64,000 nt of DNA from assembly GCA_027490955.1 (NCBI GenBank), contig JAIXXB010000011.1:25533-89532 (forward strand), read 5' to 3'. The position numbers and the translations under genes are program-made. This document shows positions 7,201 to 14,816 of this stretch, one piece after another. Every line of letters starts with the position of its first letter. Position 1 is the first letter of the stretch. The DNA is from Rhodobacter sp. Its GTDB lineage: Bacteria; Pseudomonadota; Alphaproteobacteria; Rhodobacterales; Rhodobacteraceae. The notes under the pieces were generated by a model. It was given only the letters and a program-made list of their open reading frames with translations. It did no database searches and was not told where the DNA came from.

Positions 7201-8878
7201 TGGGGGTGAACTTCGTGAAGTACCGTGCGTCTCGCTTTCCGCTTGTGGTGCAACTGGGGATGAAGACGCTGTATTTGCCCAAGCTGTTTTCAAATTCGAT
7301 GTTCAGGAGATGGCTGTTCGCACGCATCTGAACGTGCATTTGAGCTGGGCTGTTTGCCAGCACATTGAGGGTTTGGATGATGTCAGTTGGGGCCAACAGG
7401 ATGCGGCCTGATCCAGTTAGCTTTGCATCAGTGCCGAAAGGGGACAGATAGCGGTGCCCTGACTGCGTGAAAACATTCTCTTCCTTGCTCCATTTCTTTT
7501 CGCAAGCGATCCCTTTTTCGCTTACGTCAAATGCAACGGCCTTGTTGTTGGGTGTGTGCACTCTGTGTTTGACCCTGTGCTGCCAACCCGCAAAGTGCTG
7601 ATGGTAGAGCCGAGCAAAGAAAGCAGAATTGCCTTGCACGGACCAATCGTAATCGATCTTGCCTGATGCAATGCAGGGTTGGTTTGAGGTGCGGTCGTCA
7701 ACGCCGTCAAAGCTGTAGAAGTAAATGCTGCGTTCTTGTTTCGTGACAGTGTTCTTTAGGTTAAGCTGATTTACGGCCTTAACCTTGCGTCTGTCGGCTT
7801 GGGCCAAGCCTATGTTTTCCGTTGATGTATAGAGAACAGCTGCGCTTTCATTGATGAGTTCTGTCTCCAACCAGAACCGATCCGACCCACGAAGCCAAAC
7901 GTCCTCGGCCAAGGTAAACTTAGCCTTGGGTGTTATGTAGGTCGTAAGGCTTGCTCGGCTGTGCATTTTCGACACAAGCAACGTGCCGTCCGAGCGCACA
8001 ACAACACGTGAGTTTTCAGTAACAGTATATTTTTCCTCGTCTTTTTCTATCGCAAGGGTAGTTTTTTGATAGAAGTTCTTTCTAGCGCCGTAGAGCTGAA
8101 GGGCGGCAGGAATTGTGTTTAGCTTGATCGCTTCGCACAAGGCCCGAAACGTTGGCTTTAGATTTGCCAGGTCAAGTGCTGCAGTTTGGTTGAGTGCAGC
8201 ATCAATGATATGTTCCTGTGCCGTGGTCCCGATTAACTTGAGTTCCGAGCCAACCCCAGTGGCCTTGGCAAGCAGGACCACAAAGTTATCGTCGCCTGTA
8301 CCAACAGGACCAACATCAAACTTGGTATTTGTTTCAATCTCAGCCGCCGCACGTCGCCGTAGCCCAAGTACTGTCAGCTTCTCACGTTCATTTTGCTTTT
8401 TGCTTGGACGCTTTTTGGACTTGATTTCCTTGTCGTACCCATAGGCTTCGATTTTCTCAGCAGTTTTGCCGCAAATTGAGGCCAACCCGCCACTGTCCCT
8501 GATCCAGTCCACAAGTGCATCAACAGCGTCCCTGTTTTTGTAGATGTGCGGGTTGTTGATGTATTCATCATCAATAGCATTCAACGCCGACGCCCAATTG
8601 CTGATCTGAACAGCATGTAAGCTGTTTTGCATTTTGAAGATCAAGCGTATGACTGGGTTGAAGTTTTGTCGGTTTAACTGAATGCGATACTTGATGTTTT
8701 CTTCTTTATACAGGGTATCCAAATAGCCCAGTTCTGACTGTGCCTCACGCCACCACAGGTAAGACTTGGCGAGGTTGCGATACAGTAAGATCTTGCTGCT
8801 TTCGTAGACTTTGGTCTGCTCTGCAACATCAGACCTCAGGTCTGCCAGCTTGTCGTTCAACTGCCCCTGTTTTTTCAT
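7193..8878 (-). CDS. Large hypothetical protein, middle gene of HEPN/TGT-like operon
   Basis: This 561-residue protein matches no family I recognise. The first 45 residues look coiled-coil-forming (KLADLRSDVAEQTKVYESSK). Residues about 145-165 are Lys/Arg-rich (KSKKRPSKKQNEREK). The rest is beta-rich. The final 70 residues (GRILLAPTDIIQTLNVLANSP ... YSVFIPS) loosely recall the last part of a sliding-clamp fold; this is only an impression. There is no signal peptide, Walker motif or nuclease motif. GAGGGA precedes the ATG, and the gene begins 12 bases after the HEPN gene. Its end overlaps the TGT-like start, so the three products are probably made together. It may be a scaffold or a nucleic-acid-recognition subunit. 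Confidence 0.6.
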   Translation of the reverse strand: MKKQGQLNDKLADLRSDVAEQTKVYESSKILLYRNLAKSYLWWREAQSELGYLDTLYKEENIKYRIQLNRQNFNPVIRLIFKMQNSLHAVQISNWASALNAIDDEYINNPHIYKNRDAVDALVDWIRDSGGLASICGKTAEKIEAYGYDKEIKSKKRPSKKQNEREKLTVLGLRRRAAAEIETNTKFDVGPVGTGDDNFVVLLAKATGVGSELKLIGTTAQEHIIDAALNQTAALDLANLKPTFRALCEAIKLNTIPAALQLYGARKNFYQKTTLAIEKDEEKYTVTENSRVVVRSDGTLLVSKMHSRASLTTYITPKAKFTLAEDVWLRGSDRFWLETELINESAAVLYTSTENIGLAQADRRKVKAVNQLNLKNTVTKQERSIYFYSFDGVDDRTSNQPCIASGKIDYDWSVQGNSAFFARLYHQHFAGWQHRVKHRVHTPNNKAVAFDVSEKGIACEKKWSKEENVFTQSGHRYLSPFGTDAKLTGSGRILLAPTDIIQTLNVLANSPAQMHVQMRANSHLLNIEFENSLGKYSVFIPSCTTSGKRDARYFTKFTPND

Positions 8879-8890
8879 GCCAAATATCCC

Positions 8891-9436
8891 TCATGTCTTT
8901 GGAATGACCATGTTTTTACTGATCCAGCGGTCGAACCGCCGCCAAAGGTTTGGTGCATTTTCGGCCACCCTCCGAACATGTGCTATCCTCTTTTCAAGAT
9001 CAAGATTTCTATTCTTGTTTTTCACGATGACGAAATTGTGGAGCAATTCGTTCCGATCATTCACGAATACTTCCAATTCCTTGAGTATATCTTTGATGTC
9101 GTGATCTTTTTTGATCTTGGCATCTTTGATTGCTGCATAGAATGCCTGAAGGCTGTTACCAACGCTATCTGTATGGTGCTGCAAATCGTGAGTGAACAGG
9201 AGGTATTGTGTATATGCCTCCAGCCTATCCGTAATCAATTGATCGCAAATGACAATTACCTCGAAATAGCTACTGCTGGCGATGGCGCCCGCTAACCGCT
9301 CGATCATATAGGTGTACAGCTTGCCACGCAGTTCATTCTGCTTGCTGCCCTTCTTGCCTTCGACCCGCATCTTGTCGTGATCTTTTGTGACCCTCTTAAG
9401 TCTAGGGTCATTTTTACTGTGGGCGTCCTTAATCAT
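8891..9436 (-). CDS. HEPN-like protein with RNxxxH motif
   Basis: This 181-residue protein is predicted to be mostly helical. Residues 57-75 (YFEVIVICDQLITDRLEAY) followed by NDRNELLHNF at residues 126-135 fit the HEPN fold, in which R-x4-6-H (here R128 and H133, with Asn after Arg) is the catalytic motif of metal-independent RNases. HEPN RNases act in toxin-antitoxin, abortive-infection and CRISPR systems. Its first 35 residues are very basic. GGAGG precedes the ATG. It heads an operon with an unknown 561-residue protein and a TGT-like enzyme. HEPN assignment rests on the motif and helical pattern only; a non-catalytic helical protein is the alternative. Confidence 0.6.
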   Translation of the reverse strand: MIKDAHSKNDPRLKRVTKDHDKMRVEGKKGSKQNELRGKLYTYMIERLAGAIASSSYFEVIVICDQLITDRLEAYTQYLLFTHDLQHHTDSVGNSLQAFYAAIKDAKIKKDHDIKDILKELEVFVNDRNELLHNFVIVKNKNRNLDLEKRIAHVRRVAENAPNLWRRFDRWISKNMVIPKT

Positions 9437-9563
9437 ACCATACCTCCATCTTCCGTAAGGTTAACACGAGCGGAAAAACTTCAAAGTTAAATTTTCTGAA
9501 TAAAAAACGAATAAATACAATGAAATAGACCATTTTTCGTAAATGCGTAGCGGGAGAAAGCAC

Positions 9564-9851
9564 ATGATTGATGATAAGCCAGGGCGGAAAGACGACAGAC
9601 GGCAACTGACCAAATCCGCCATAGCTGCCGTTGCCCTAGAACTGCCAGATGTGAACCCCAACGATCTTACGGCATGGGACAAAGCCGCCTTAGATCAGAT
9701 ACGTGAAATCAAACGTGCTGCTGAACTGGAAGAGTATCGAGCGGAGCTGATGCGTGTGTTTGAACTGGCTGGCTTGAACTACAAACTGTCAGAGCAAGAC
9801 TTTTGGCGTCAGGTGCACGCCAAAACAAAACAGGCCAGATCACAAGATTAA
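9564..9851 (+). CDS. Small hypothetical protein
   Basis: This 95-residue charged, helical, soluble protein belongs to no family I recognise. The ATG at 9564 is preferred over one at 9543 because GGGAG lies at a normal distance before it. It is divergent from the HEPN operon, so the 127 bases between them probably carry both promoters. Its end overlaps the convergent gene by 12 bases. Its size and setting suggest a mobile-element accessory protein. Confidence 0.5.
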   Translation: MIDDKPGRKDDRRQLTKSAIAAVALELPDVNPNDLTAWDKAALDQIREIKRAAELEEYRAELMRVFELAGLNYKLSEQDFWRQVHAKTKQARSQD

Positions 9852-10226
9852 CACGGGCATAGTGCTCACCTCAGCACGCCCAAGTAAGTCGCCCATAGCT
9901 GTCCAAATCATACGACGAACAGGCAGATCAGCAACATTCTTGCGGCAGCTGCGTTGTGCCAGTTCCGCTGCAATACGCTCACATAGCTGCCCATGTTCAT
10001 GTGCTGTGGTTCTGAGCAAGTCATGCCGCCCCACGGACATTGCTTCCTGAAGTAGGGTCAATTTGTTCATCAAATGGACGAGTGATTGACTGCTTGCGTC
10101 TATATGGCGTGATTTGATGCTGGTGTAATAACTGCGACTTTGACCCAACCAATCCGTGCTAAAGTTGTCTGTGTTGATTGGCGTTCTTTTAGTCAGTTCA
10201 GTGTAAACTTCTTCAATGAATGTCAT
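9840..10226 (-). CDS. DUF6626-like small protein
   Basis: This is a 128-residue protein. Residues 1-40 (FIEEVYTELTKR ... FSTDWLGQSRSYYTSIKSR) resemble the DUF6626 pattern found in alphaproteobacterial accessory DNA, where a short helix-turn-helix-like N-terminus is followed by a helical tail. I am recalling this family from memory. AAGGAG precedes the ATG. It lies between a small unknown gene and a HUH-like gene and probably belongs to the same mobile module. It could be a small DNA-binding regulator, but that is inference. Confidence 0.5.
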   Translation of the reverse strand: MTFIEEVYTELTKRTPINTDNFSTDWLGQSRSYYTSIKSRHIDASSQSLVHLMNKLTLLQEAMSVGRHDLLRTTAHEHGQLCERIAAELAQRSCRKNVADLPVRRMIWTAMGDLLGRAEVSTMPVLIL

Positions 10227-10539
10227 GTATAGCTCCTTGTATGGAGATATTTATCCTTGACGGTCATGCTTGCTTTGCAGCAAGCAGCAAGTTTCCTCTT
10301 GCTTCGCAAGCATCACTTGCGTTTTCTTCACACATTCATTTAGTAAAAAGTTTTTACTTTGGATATCTATCTGCTTTGGTGTATTTGAACCAAACTGTAG
10401 CTTGGATGTTTTGAAGTTGAATTTTATTATTATTTGATTTTGAATATTTTGATATGCTGCCGCAGTATGCCTGCCCAAAGCAAGCACACTTGTAGCGCAG
10501 GAAGCGCACCGTCTTGTCACGTAGTGTCTAAGCCGTCTG
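10227..10539. other. A+T-rich intergenic region with hairpins, possible origin
   Basis: These 313 bases hold no gene but have dense secondary structure. There is a GCTTGCT / AGCAAGC hairpin at 10268-10285, a CTTGC / GCAAG hairpin at 10298-10310, and a near-perfect AGTAAAAA / TTTTTACT palindrome at 10342-10358. An A+T-rich tract follows at about 10410-10450, and GCAAG occurs several times in both orientations. The region borders the end of the HUH-like gene. An origin of replication or transfer, or a pair of terminators, would look like this. Confidence 0.45.
10338..10350 (+). repeat. 13-base direct repeat ATTTAGTAAAAAG, copy 1
   Basis: The same 13 bases occur at 11124-11136. The two copies flank the HUH-like gene. 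This copy overlaps a palindrome (AGTAAAAA-G-TTTTTACT). Confidence 0.6.
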
Positions 10540-11088
10540 TTATATGGAAGGGATGCGAGGGATGGTTTGAAATATCATCCAGCTGTTTTCAGCGCCCAGT
10601 TTGCGCACTTCACGTGCAGCATAGAGCGTGGCGTCCTTCAGCTCTTCGTAGTCTGAACCAACCTTTTCGAACCAACTGTTGTTGTGGTCTATCCAGCCGT
10701 ATGTGTCTAACGATTTCCATAGTATGTCTGCTTGCTTGGCAAACTCACTTGGATCAACGTGTGGTATGGCTACCATGTGATAATGCACATTGTCACCGCC
10801 AGCCCCCATATGCTGGAAAACCATACGAGGTACGCCTGCAAGGCGCTTAGTTACGGCACGTTCGCTGAAGTAATGCATGTCCAGCTTACGCAGAAATATC
10901 CGCAACAGCCTTTGGGCGTGTTGGATGGATATGTCCTCTTTCTGTTTGGTTGCCGTTTGTTTGTGGCGGAACTTAAGGGTCAGGAAGACGGCTTTGGGAT
11001 TATCTTTTATTTGTGGAAATAACCAAGTGTTGACTGCTTCTTGTTCTTGCAGCTTTTGTTTGGCACTTATCCAATTATTTTCTTTCAT
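10540..11088 (-). CDS. HUH-like replication/relaxase protein
   Basis: In this 182-residue protein, residues 99-108 (DNVHYHMVAI) contain a His-Tyr-His triad matching the HUH metal site, and Y156 in DATLYAAREVRK sits where Rep-type HUH enzymes carry their catalytic tyrosine followed by basic residues. Single-tyrosine HUH proteins nick DNA at an origin to start rolling-circle replication or transfer. The protein is short for a full Rep, without a helicase domain, and resembles small phage or plasmid initiators. No strong Shine-Dalgarno precedes the ATG. Flanking A+T-rich DNA with palindromes and a shared 13-base repeat fits an origin. The motif match is real but the family is not certain. Confidence 0.5.
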   Translation of the reverse strand: MKENNWISAKQKLQEQEAVNTWLFPQIKDNPKAVFLTLKFRHKQTATKQKEDISIQHAQRLLRIFLRKLDMHYFSERAVTKRLAGVPRMVFQHMGAGGDNVHYHMVAIPHVDPSEFAKQADILWKSLDTYGWIDHNNSWFEKVGSDYEELKDATLYAAREVRKLGAENSWMIFQTIPRIPSI

Positions 11089-11123
11089 GAATATATCTTT
11101 CTAATTAATACATATTACTACAT

Positions 11124-11136
11124 ATTTAGTAAAAAG
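11124..11136 (+). repeat. 13-base direct repeat ATTTAGTAAAAAG, copy 2
   Basis: This is identical to 10338-10350. It lies just upstream of the minus-strand HUH-like gene, inside an A+T-rich stretch where TACTA and TAGTA form a small inverted repeat. Confidence 0.6.
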
Positions 11137-11292
11137 CAATAATTTACGATCAATATCCATGTATTTCAAAGGTTTTTAAAATTCAATTTCTGCATTTTAG
11201 GCTTGAGCTGAATTCTATTGGTGTTGGCATGAATTCGTCTTGCTCTTTGAATGCACTGACAACAGTTTTGTTGCAGTGAAAGGGAGAGCAAT

Positions 11293-11727
11293 ATGAATTA
11301 TTTTTCAAGTTTGACGCTAACCAAATATGAGCGAAAGCAGCAGAGCAATCCAATTGTTGCACGTCGCATGAAATTGGCGAGTAAGATCGATCAACAGCTA
11401 AAGCTATGTGCTGATGCTGCTTATCGCCCCATCAGGTCTGTGTGGGTCAAGAACGAGGCAGGGCAGCAAGAACTGAAAAACAAGGCCGTGCGGATACAAC
11501 GCTGGTGGGACGAAACAGATGGCGGTAAGGTACTGCTGACCATCCGTTACGGAGCAAAAGTTTTGCAGCTGGCTGAAGGCAAGAACGCCATTGAATTGGC
11601 CTCGACAGAAGAGGTGGCAGAAGTGCTTGGCAAGGTGAGATTGGCGGTGCTTGCTGGTGAGTTGGATGCTGAGATTTCTACTGCTCTTGGGCTGCGAAAA
11701 CTGGTGTTTAAGGCAAAGGGGAAATAG
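11293..11727 (+). CDS. DUF6641-like protein
   Basis: This 144-residue basic protein has the pattern RRMKLASKIDQQL near the start, then RIQRWWDETDGGKVLLTIRYGAKVLQLAEGKNAIE in the middle, and LAVLAGELDAEI near the end. This agrees with my memory of DUF6641, a family common on proteobacterial plasmids and integrative elements, with no known function. AAAGGGAGAG precedes the ATG. It stands alone on the plus strand and is the last gene of the A+T-rich region. Confidence 0.6.
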   Translation: MNYFSSLTLTKYERKQQSNPIVARRMKLASKIDQQLKLCADAAYRPIRSVWVKNEAGQQELKNKAVRIQRWWDETDGGKVLLTIRYGAKVLQLAEGKNAIELASTEEVAEVLGKVRLAVLAGELDAEISTALGLRKLVFKAKGK

Positions 11728-11835
11728 CAGTTTTGCAGCAGGAATTCTATGGCATTTATTATATAAGCAATAACATGTGCTTACAATGGTTCCGAATAGC
11801 TAAGCGCTAGTTTCATTCATCAGAATTTCGGAAAA

Positions 11836-11860
11836 GGGCTGCTTTCGGGCGGCCCTTTTT
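11836..11860 (+). terminator. Rho-independent terminator, copy 1 of a duplicated element
   Basis: GGGCTGC and GCGGCCC pair around a TTTCGG loop, followed by five T. An identical 25-base copy stands at 14756-14780. It can end transcription from the DUF6641-like gene or from a small RNA starting in the 108 bases before it. Confidence 0.75.
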
Positions 11861-12059
11861 GTTTGTATCCCCTTGTCATGTGGTACTGTGATGCTGGCCG
11901 TGGTGGTGGATTGGACGCGATGCTTGGGTTGGTTTTGCGCCCTGACTAGGAATTCATTTTTTCCTATGGCATAGGTTTATTATATCCATAGGCGCTTTGC
12001 CGCAGCTTTCGGCGCGGCGCGGCGCTGTGTGGCGAATTATGCCTGCCATTGGGGTAGTG
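11861..12059. other. Leader of the acyltransferase gene with an inverted repeat
   Basis: CCTATGG at 11963-11969 and CCATAGG at 11986-11992 form an inverted repeat around a T/A-rich 16-base spacer. CCTAT-GGC-ATAGG within it is a second small palindrome. This could be an operator or a leader hairpin. No other feature is seen. Confidence 0.4.
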
Positions 12060-14051
12060 ATGCAGTACAGACCAGCCGTCGATGGGTTGCGCGCCGTTGC
12101 AGTTCTGCCCGTGATCCTGTTCCATGCGGGTTTTGACATATTTAGCGGCGGTTTTGTTGGGGTCGATGTCTTTTTTGTCATCAGCGGCTACCTAATCGCG
12201 GCGCTGTTGATCGCTGATCTGCAACAAGGTCGGTTCAGTTTGATCGGGTTTTATGATCGCCGCGCGCGGCGCATTTTGCCCGCCTTGGTTTTTGTTGTGC
12301 TGTGTTGCCTGCCATTTGCCTATCTGTGGTTGCAGCCTTCGCAGATGGTGGATTTTGGGCAAAGTTTGGTCGCAGTTGGGCTGTTCTTTAGCAATTTTTT
12401 GTTCTGGAAAGAGGGGGGGTATTTTGCCGCTGCGGCAGAGCTAAAGCCCCTGCTGCACACATGGAGTTTGGCCGTTGAAGAGCAGTATTATCTGCTTTTT
12501 CCCGTTTTTTTGGCGCTGATCTGGCGGGTATGGCGTGGTGGGCTGGTTTGGGCCCTTGGCGCGATTGCGCTTGGCAGTTTTGCTTGGGCCATTTGGGGCT
12601 GGCCCGATGATCCCGATGCCCGTTTCTATCTGGCCCCCTCGCGGGTTTGGGAATTGCTTTTGGGCGCGTTGGTTGCTGTTTGGCCCGTCCGGCAAACTGG
12701 CCCGCTTGCCCAAACTGCCAGCCTTGCAGGGCTGGCCATGATTTTGGTGTCGATCTTAGTGTATGATTATGGCACGCCCTTTCCAAGCGTTTATACAGTG
12801 CTGCCTGTTTTGGGGGCCGCCGCGATTTTGGTCTATGCGGGCCCAGAGACTTGGGTGGGCCGGTTGCTGGGTTGGCGGCCATTCGTTACGATAGGACTTT
12901 TGTCCTACAGCGCCTATCTGTGGCATCAACCGCTGTTCGCCTTTGCCCGCCTGCGCAGCCTGACAGAGCCAAGCGCGCCCATCATGGCAGGTTTCGCGGC
13001 ATTATCGCTGGTCTTGGCGGCGCTGACGTGGCGGTGGGTTGAAACGCCGTTTCGCAACCCAAGCCGCAGGTTCTTAACAGAACCAAAGGCGGTTTTGGCC
13101 GCAAGCGCGGCGGTATGCCTTGTGCTTGTCACGATTGGCCTTGCCTTGCAGTGGGACAAAGGCCTGACGGCGCGCTTTTCGGCGGAAAACTTGGCGATGT
13201 TGCAGACCAAAGGCAGCCCGCAGCGCTGCACCTACAAGCCTGATTTGCCGCATTTGGCCGATGCTGATTGCACTTTTTCCGCCTCTGGCCACATAGATGC
13301 ATTGATTATCGGCGACAGCCATGCAGGCGCTGTAGCTCTGGCTTGGGGGGCGGCGCTGGAACAGGCGCATATACCAGCGGGTGCCGTCAGCCGCGCCAGT
13401 TGCGTGCCATTGCAGGGATTTCGCCCATTTCATGTGCAAGACGCAGAGCTATGCCCCAGTTTCAACCACGATGTCATCGCCTATGCGCGCCGCAGCCAAG
13501 TCAAAACTTTAATTCTTGTCGCGCGCTATCCGCTCAGCATCCATGGGGCGGGTTTTGACAATGGCGAAGGCGGTGTGGAAGAGCGCGCGCCCGCCTGCAC
13601 CGATGAAGCCGCGCGAAAGACCTGCCAGTGGGATGACCCCAGCCGCCAGTCGCGCCTGCTGTCGGCCTACAAGGATCAGATTTCTGAATTAGCCAAGCAA
13701 TTCAATGTGGTTTTGGTTTATCCCATTCCCGAAGCGGGCTGGCATGTGCCGCAATACATGTTCAAAAACGCGCAGTTCAATGGGCGTATCGATGTTCTGA
13801 CGACCGATTACGCCGCCTATACGGCGCGCGCCAAACCGATTTTGGATCTGTTCGACCAGCTTGTTGCAACGGTTCCAAATGTCTATGCGGCCCGCGTACA
13901 AGAGGCCCTGTGTAACGCCGAAACAGGTCGTTGCCTGAATGCCGACGCACAAGGCATTTATTATTTCGATGACGATCATCCCAGCCCCGCTGGCGCAAAG
14001 CTGATGGCACCGATCCTTGTGCGCGCGGTGCAACAGGCGGAGGGGAGGTAA
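12060..14051 (+). CDS. OafA/YrhL-type membrane acyltransferase with SGNH domain
   Basis: This 663-residue protein begins with the acyltransferase-3 signature YRPAVDGLRAVAVLPVILFHAGF and FFVISGYLI, followed by about ten hydrophobic helices to residue 380. An extracytoplasmic SGNH-hydrolase-like domain follows, with GDSHAG near residue 420 and DDDHPSPAGA near the end supplying the Ser and Asp/His. Such two-domain proteins O-acetylate lipopolysaccharide, capsule or peptidoglycan. The ATG at 12060 gives the usual N-terminus; starts at 12039 or 11997 would add residues not typical of the family. The gene is G+C-rich, unlike the DNA to its left, so it probably belongs to the chromosome side of the boundary. 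The FkbM methyltransferase nearby suggests a surface-glycan locus. Confidence 0.88.
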   Translation: MQYRPAVDGLRAVAVLPVILFHAGFDIFSGGFVGVDVFFVISGYLIAALLIADLQQGRFSLIGFYDRRARRILPALVFVVLCCLPFAYLWLQPSQMVDFGQSLVAVGLFFSNFLFWKEGGYFAAAAELKPLLHTWSLAVEEQYYLLFPVFLALIWRVWRGGLVWALGAIALGSFAWAIWGWPDDPDARFYLAPSRVWELLLGALVAVWPVRQTGPLAQTASLAGLAMILVSILVYDYGTPFPSVYTVLPVLGAAAILVYAGPETWVGRLLGWRPFVTIGLLSYSAYLWHQPLFAFARLRSLTEPSAPIMAGFAALSLVLAALTWRWVETPFRNPSRRFLTEPKAVLAASAAVCLVLVTIGLALQWDKGLTARFSAENLAMLQTKGSPQRCTYKPDLPHLADADCTFSASGHIDALIIGDSHAGAVALAWGAALEQAHIPAGAVSRASCVPLQGFRPFHVQDAELCPSFNHDVIAYARRSQVKTLILVARYPLSIHGAGFDNGEGGVEERAPACTDEAARKTCQWDDPSRQSRLLSAYKDQISELAKQFNVVLVYPIPEAGWHVPQYMFKNAQFNGRIDVLTTDYAAYTARAKPILDLFDQLVATVPNVYAARVQEALCNAETGRCLNADAQGIYYFDDDHPSPAGAKLMAPILVRAVQQAEGR

Positions 14052-14755
14052 CCCGGGCCATATGCTGTGCGGGCTTTCGCCTCCGATTTCTTCACAAATG
14101 CGCAGGATCAGAGCTGCCTTGTGCGCTGATTATGCCGTGGCTTTGGGGATTTTCGCAATTTGGACTGCCCGCAAAACCCATGAAACGCACAAGGTTGTGC
14201 AAGTTATCCCGATTTGCTGGCCAAAACTTATCTGCTGCTGCGCCTTTTGTGTGGCATGAGGCATTCCATGGGGCGTGGATGCGGTATCTTCGAAAGGCCG
14301 CGATGTTAGGCTAAAATTTTTGAGAAACCTTGCACCAGCAAAGCGAAGATCGGCTTGCCATGACGTGGTTTTGGGCTGCGTCTAAGGTGACCTGCGTTTA
14401 TGCAAAACGCATTTTTTGGCGGCAAAATCAAAACTTCGATTGCTCCACGCCCATAGCGCCACCTTTTTCGACCATAGAGATCTGTGCTTTTGCCCAGATT
14501 GTCGTGCAAAACGCCATTGCCTCGGCCATAGTAAAGGTGGTTGATACAGCGCTGGCGAAGGTCAGTGTAGCCGAGGTCGCTGGGGATTTGGACAGATGAA
14601 TTTCCGTTGCCCGATGGTCTCAAGGAGACGAAATATGCGATAAAGACGGCAACTATCTGCTCTGAAGCGTGTTGCAATTATAGATGTGTAAACATATGCA
14701 TGCAAAGCTCTTAGATGGCCAAATGTTTATTCGAATGGCGATGCATTAGTGAAAT
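14052..14755. other. Long intergenic stretch without a supportable gene
   Basis: About 700 bases of intermediate composition. Open frames of 60-123 codons exist on both strands and overlap each other, but none has a Shine-Dalgarno or recognisable sequence. It may be decayed coding DNA. The last 60 bases before the terminator (TCGAATGGC near 14731) resemble the bases before the twin terminator at 11836, so a small RNA is possible here. Confidence 0.4.
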
Positions 14756-14781
14756 GGGCTGCTTTCGGGCGGCCCTTTTTT
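14756..14781 (+). terminator. Rho-independent terminator, copy 2 of a duplicated element
   Basis: The same GGGCTGC / GCGGCCC stem with TTTCGG loop as at 11836, followed by six T. It ends 35 bases before the FkbM methyltransferase start, so it isolates that gene or acts as its leader hairpin. Confidence 0.75.
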
Positions 14782-14816
14782 GTGCACAATAGGGCTGGAA
14801 CGGCAGGGGCAGGGCG

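Noticed and set aside
5839..9436. Operon as a classical dpd (7-deazaguanine DNA modification) cluster
   Set aside because: Only the TGT-like gene resembles a dpd component; the helicase, ParB-like and preQ0-related dpd genes are not present in the window.
10268..10310. GCAAG/CTTGC repeats as a CRISPR array
   Set aside because: The repeats are short, inverted and irregularly spaced, with no spacers of constant length and no cas genes.
14306..14677. 123-codon minus-strand frame in the 700-base gap
   Set aside because: No ribosome-binding site or family resemblance, and a plus-strand frame of 89 codons overlaps it; neither is convincing.
11836..14781. The two identical terminators as attachment-site repeats of an integrated element
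   Set aside because: The stem-loop and T-run explain the conservation, no integrase or tRNA lies between or beside them, and the enclosed gene is chromosomal in composition; kept only as an alternative.
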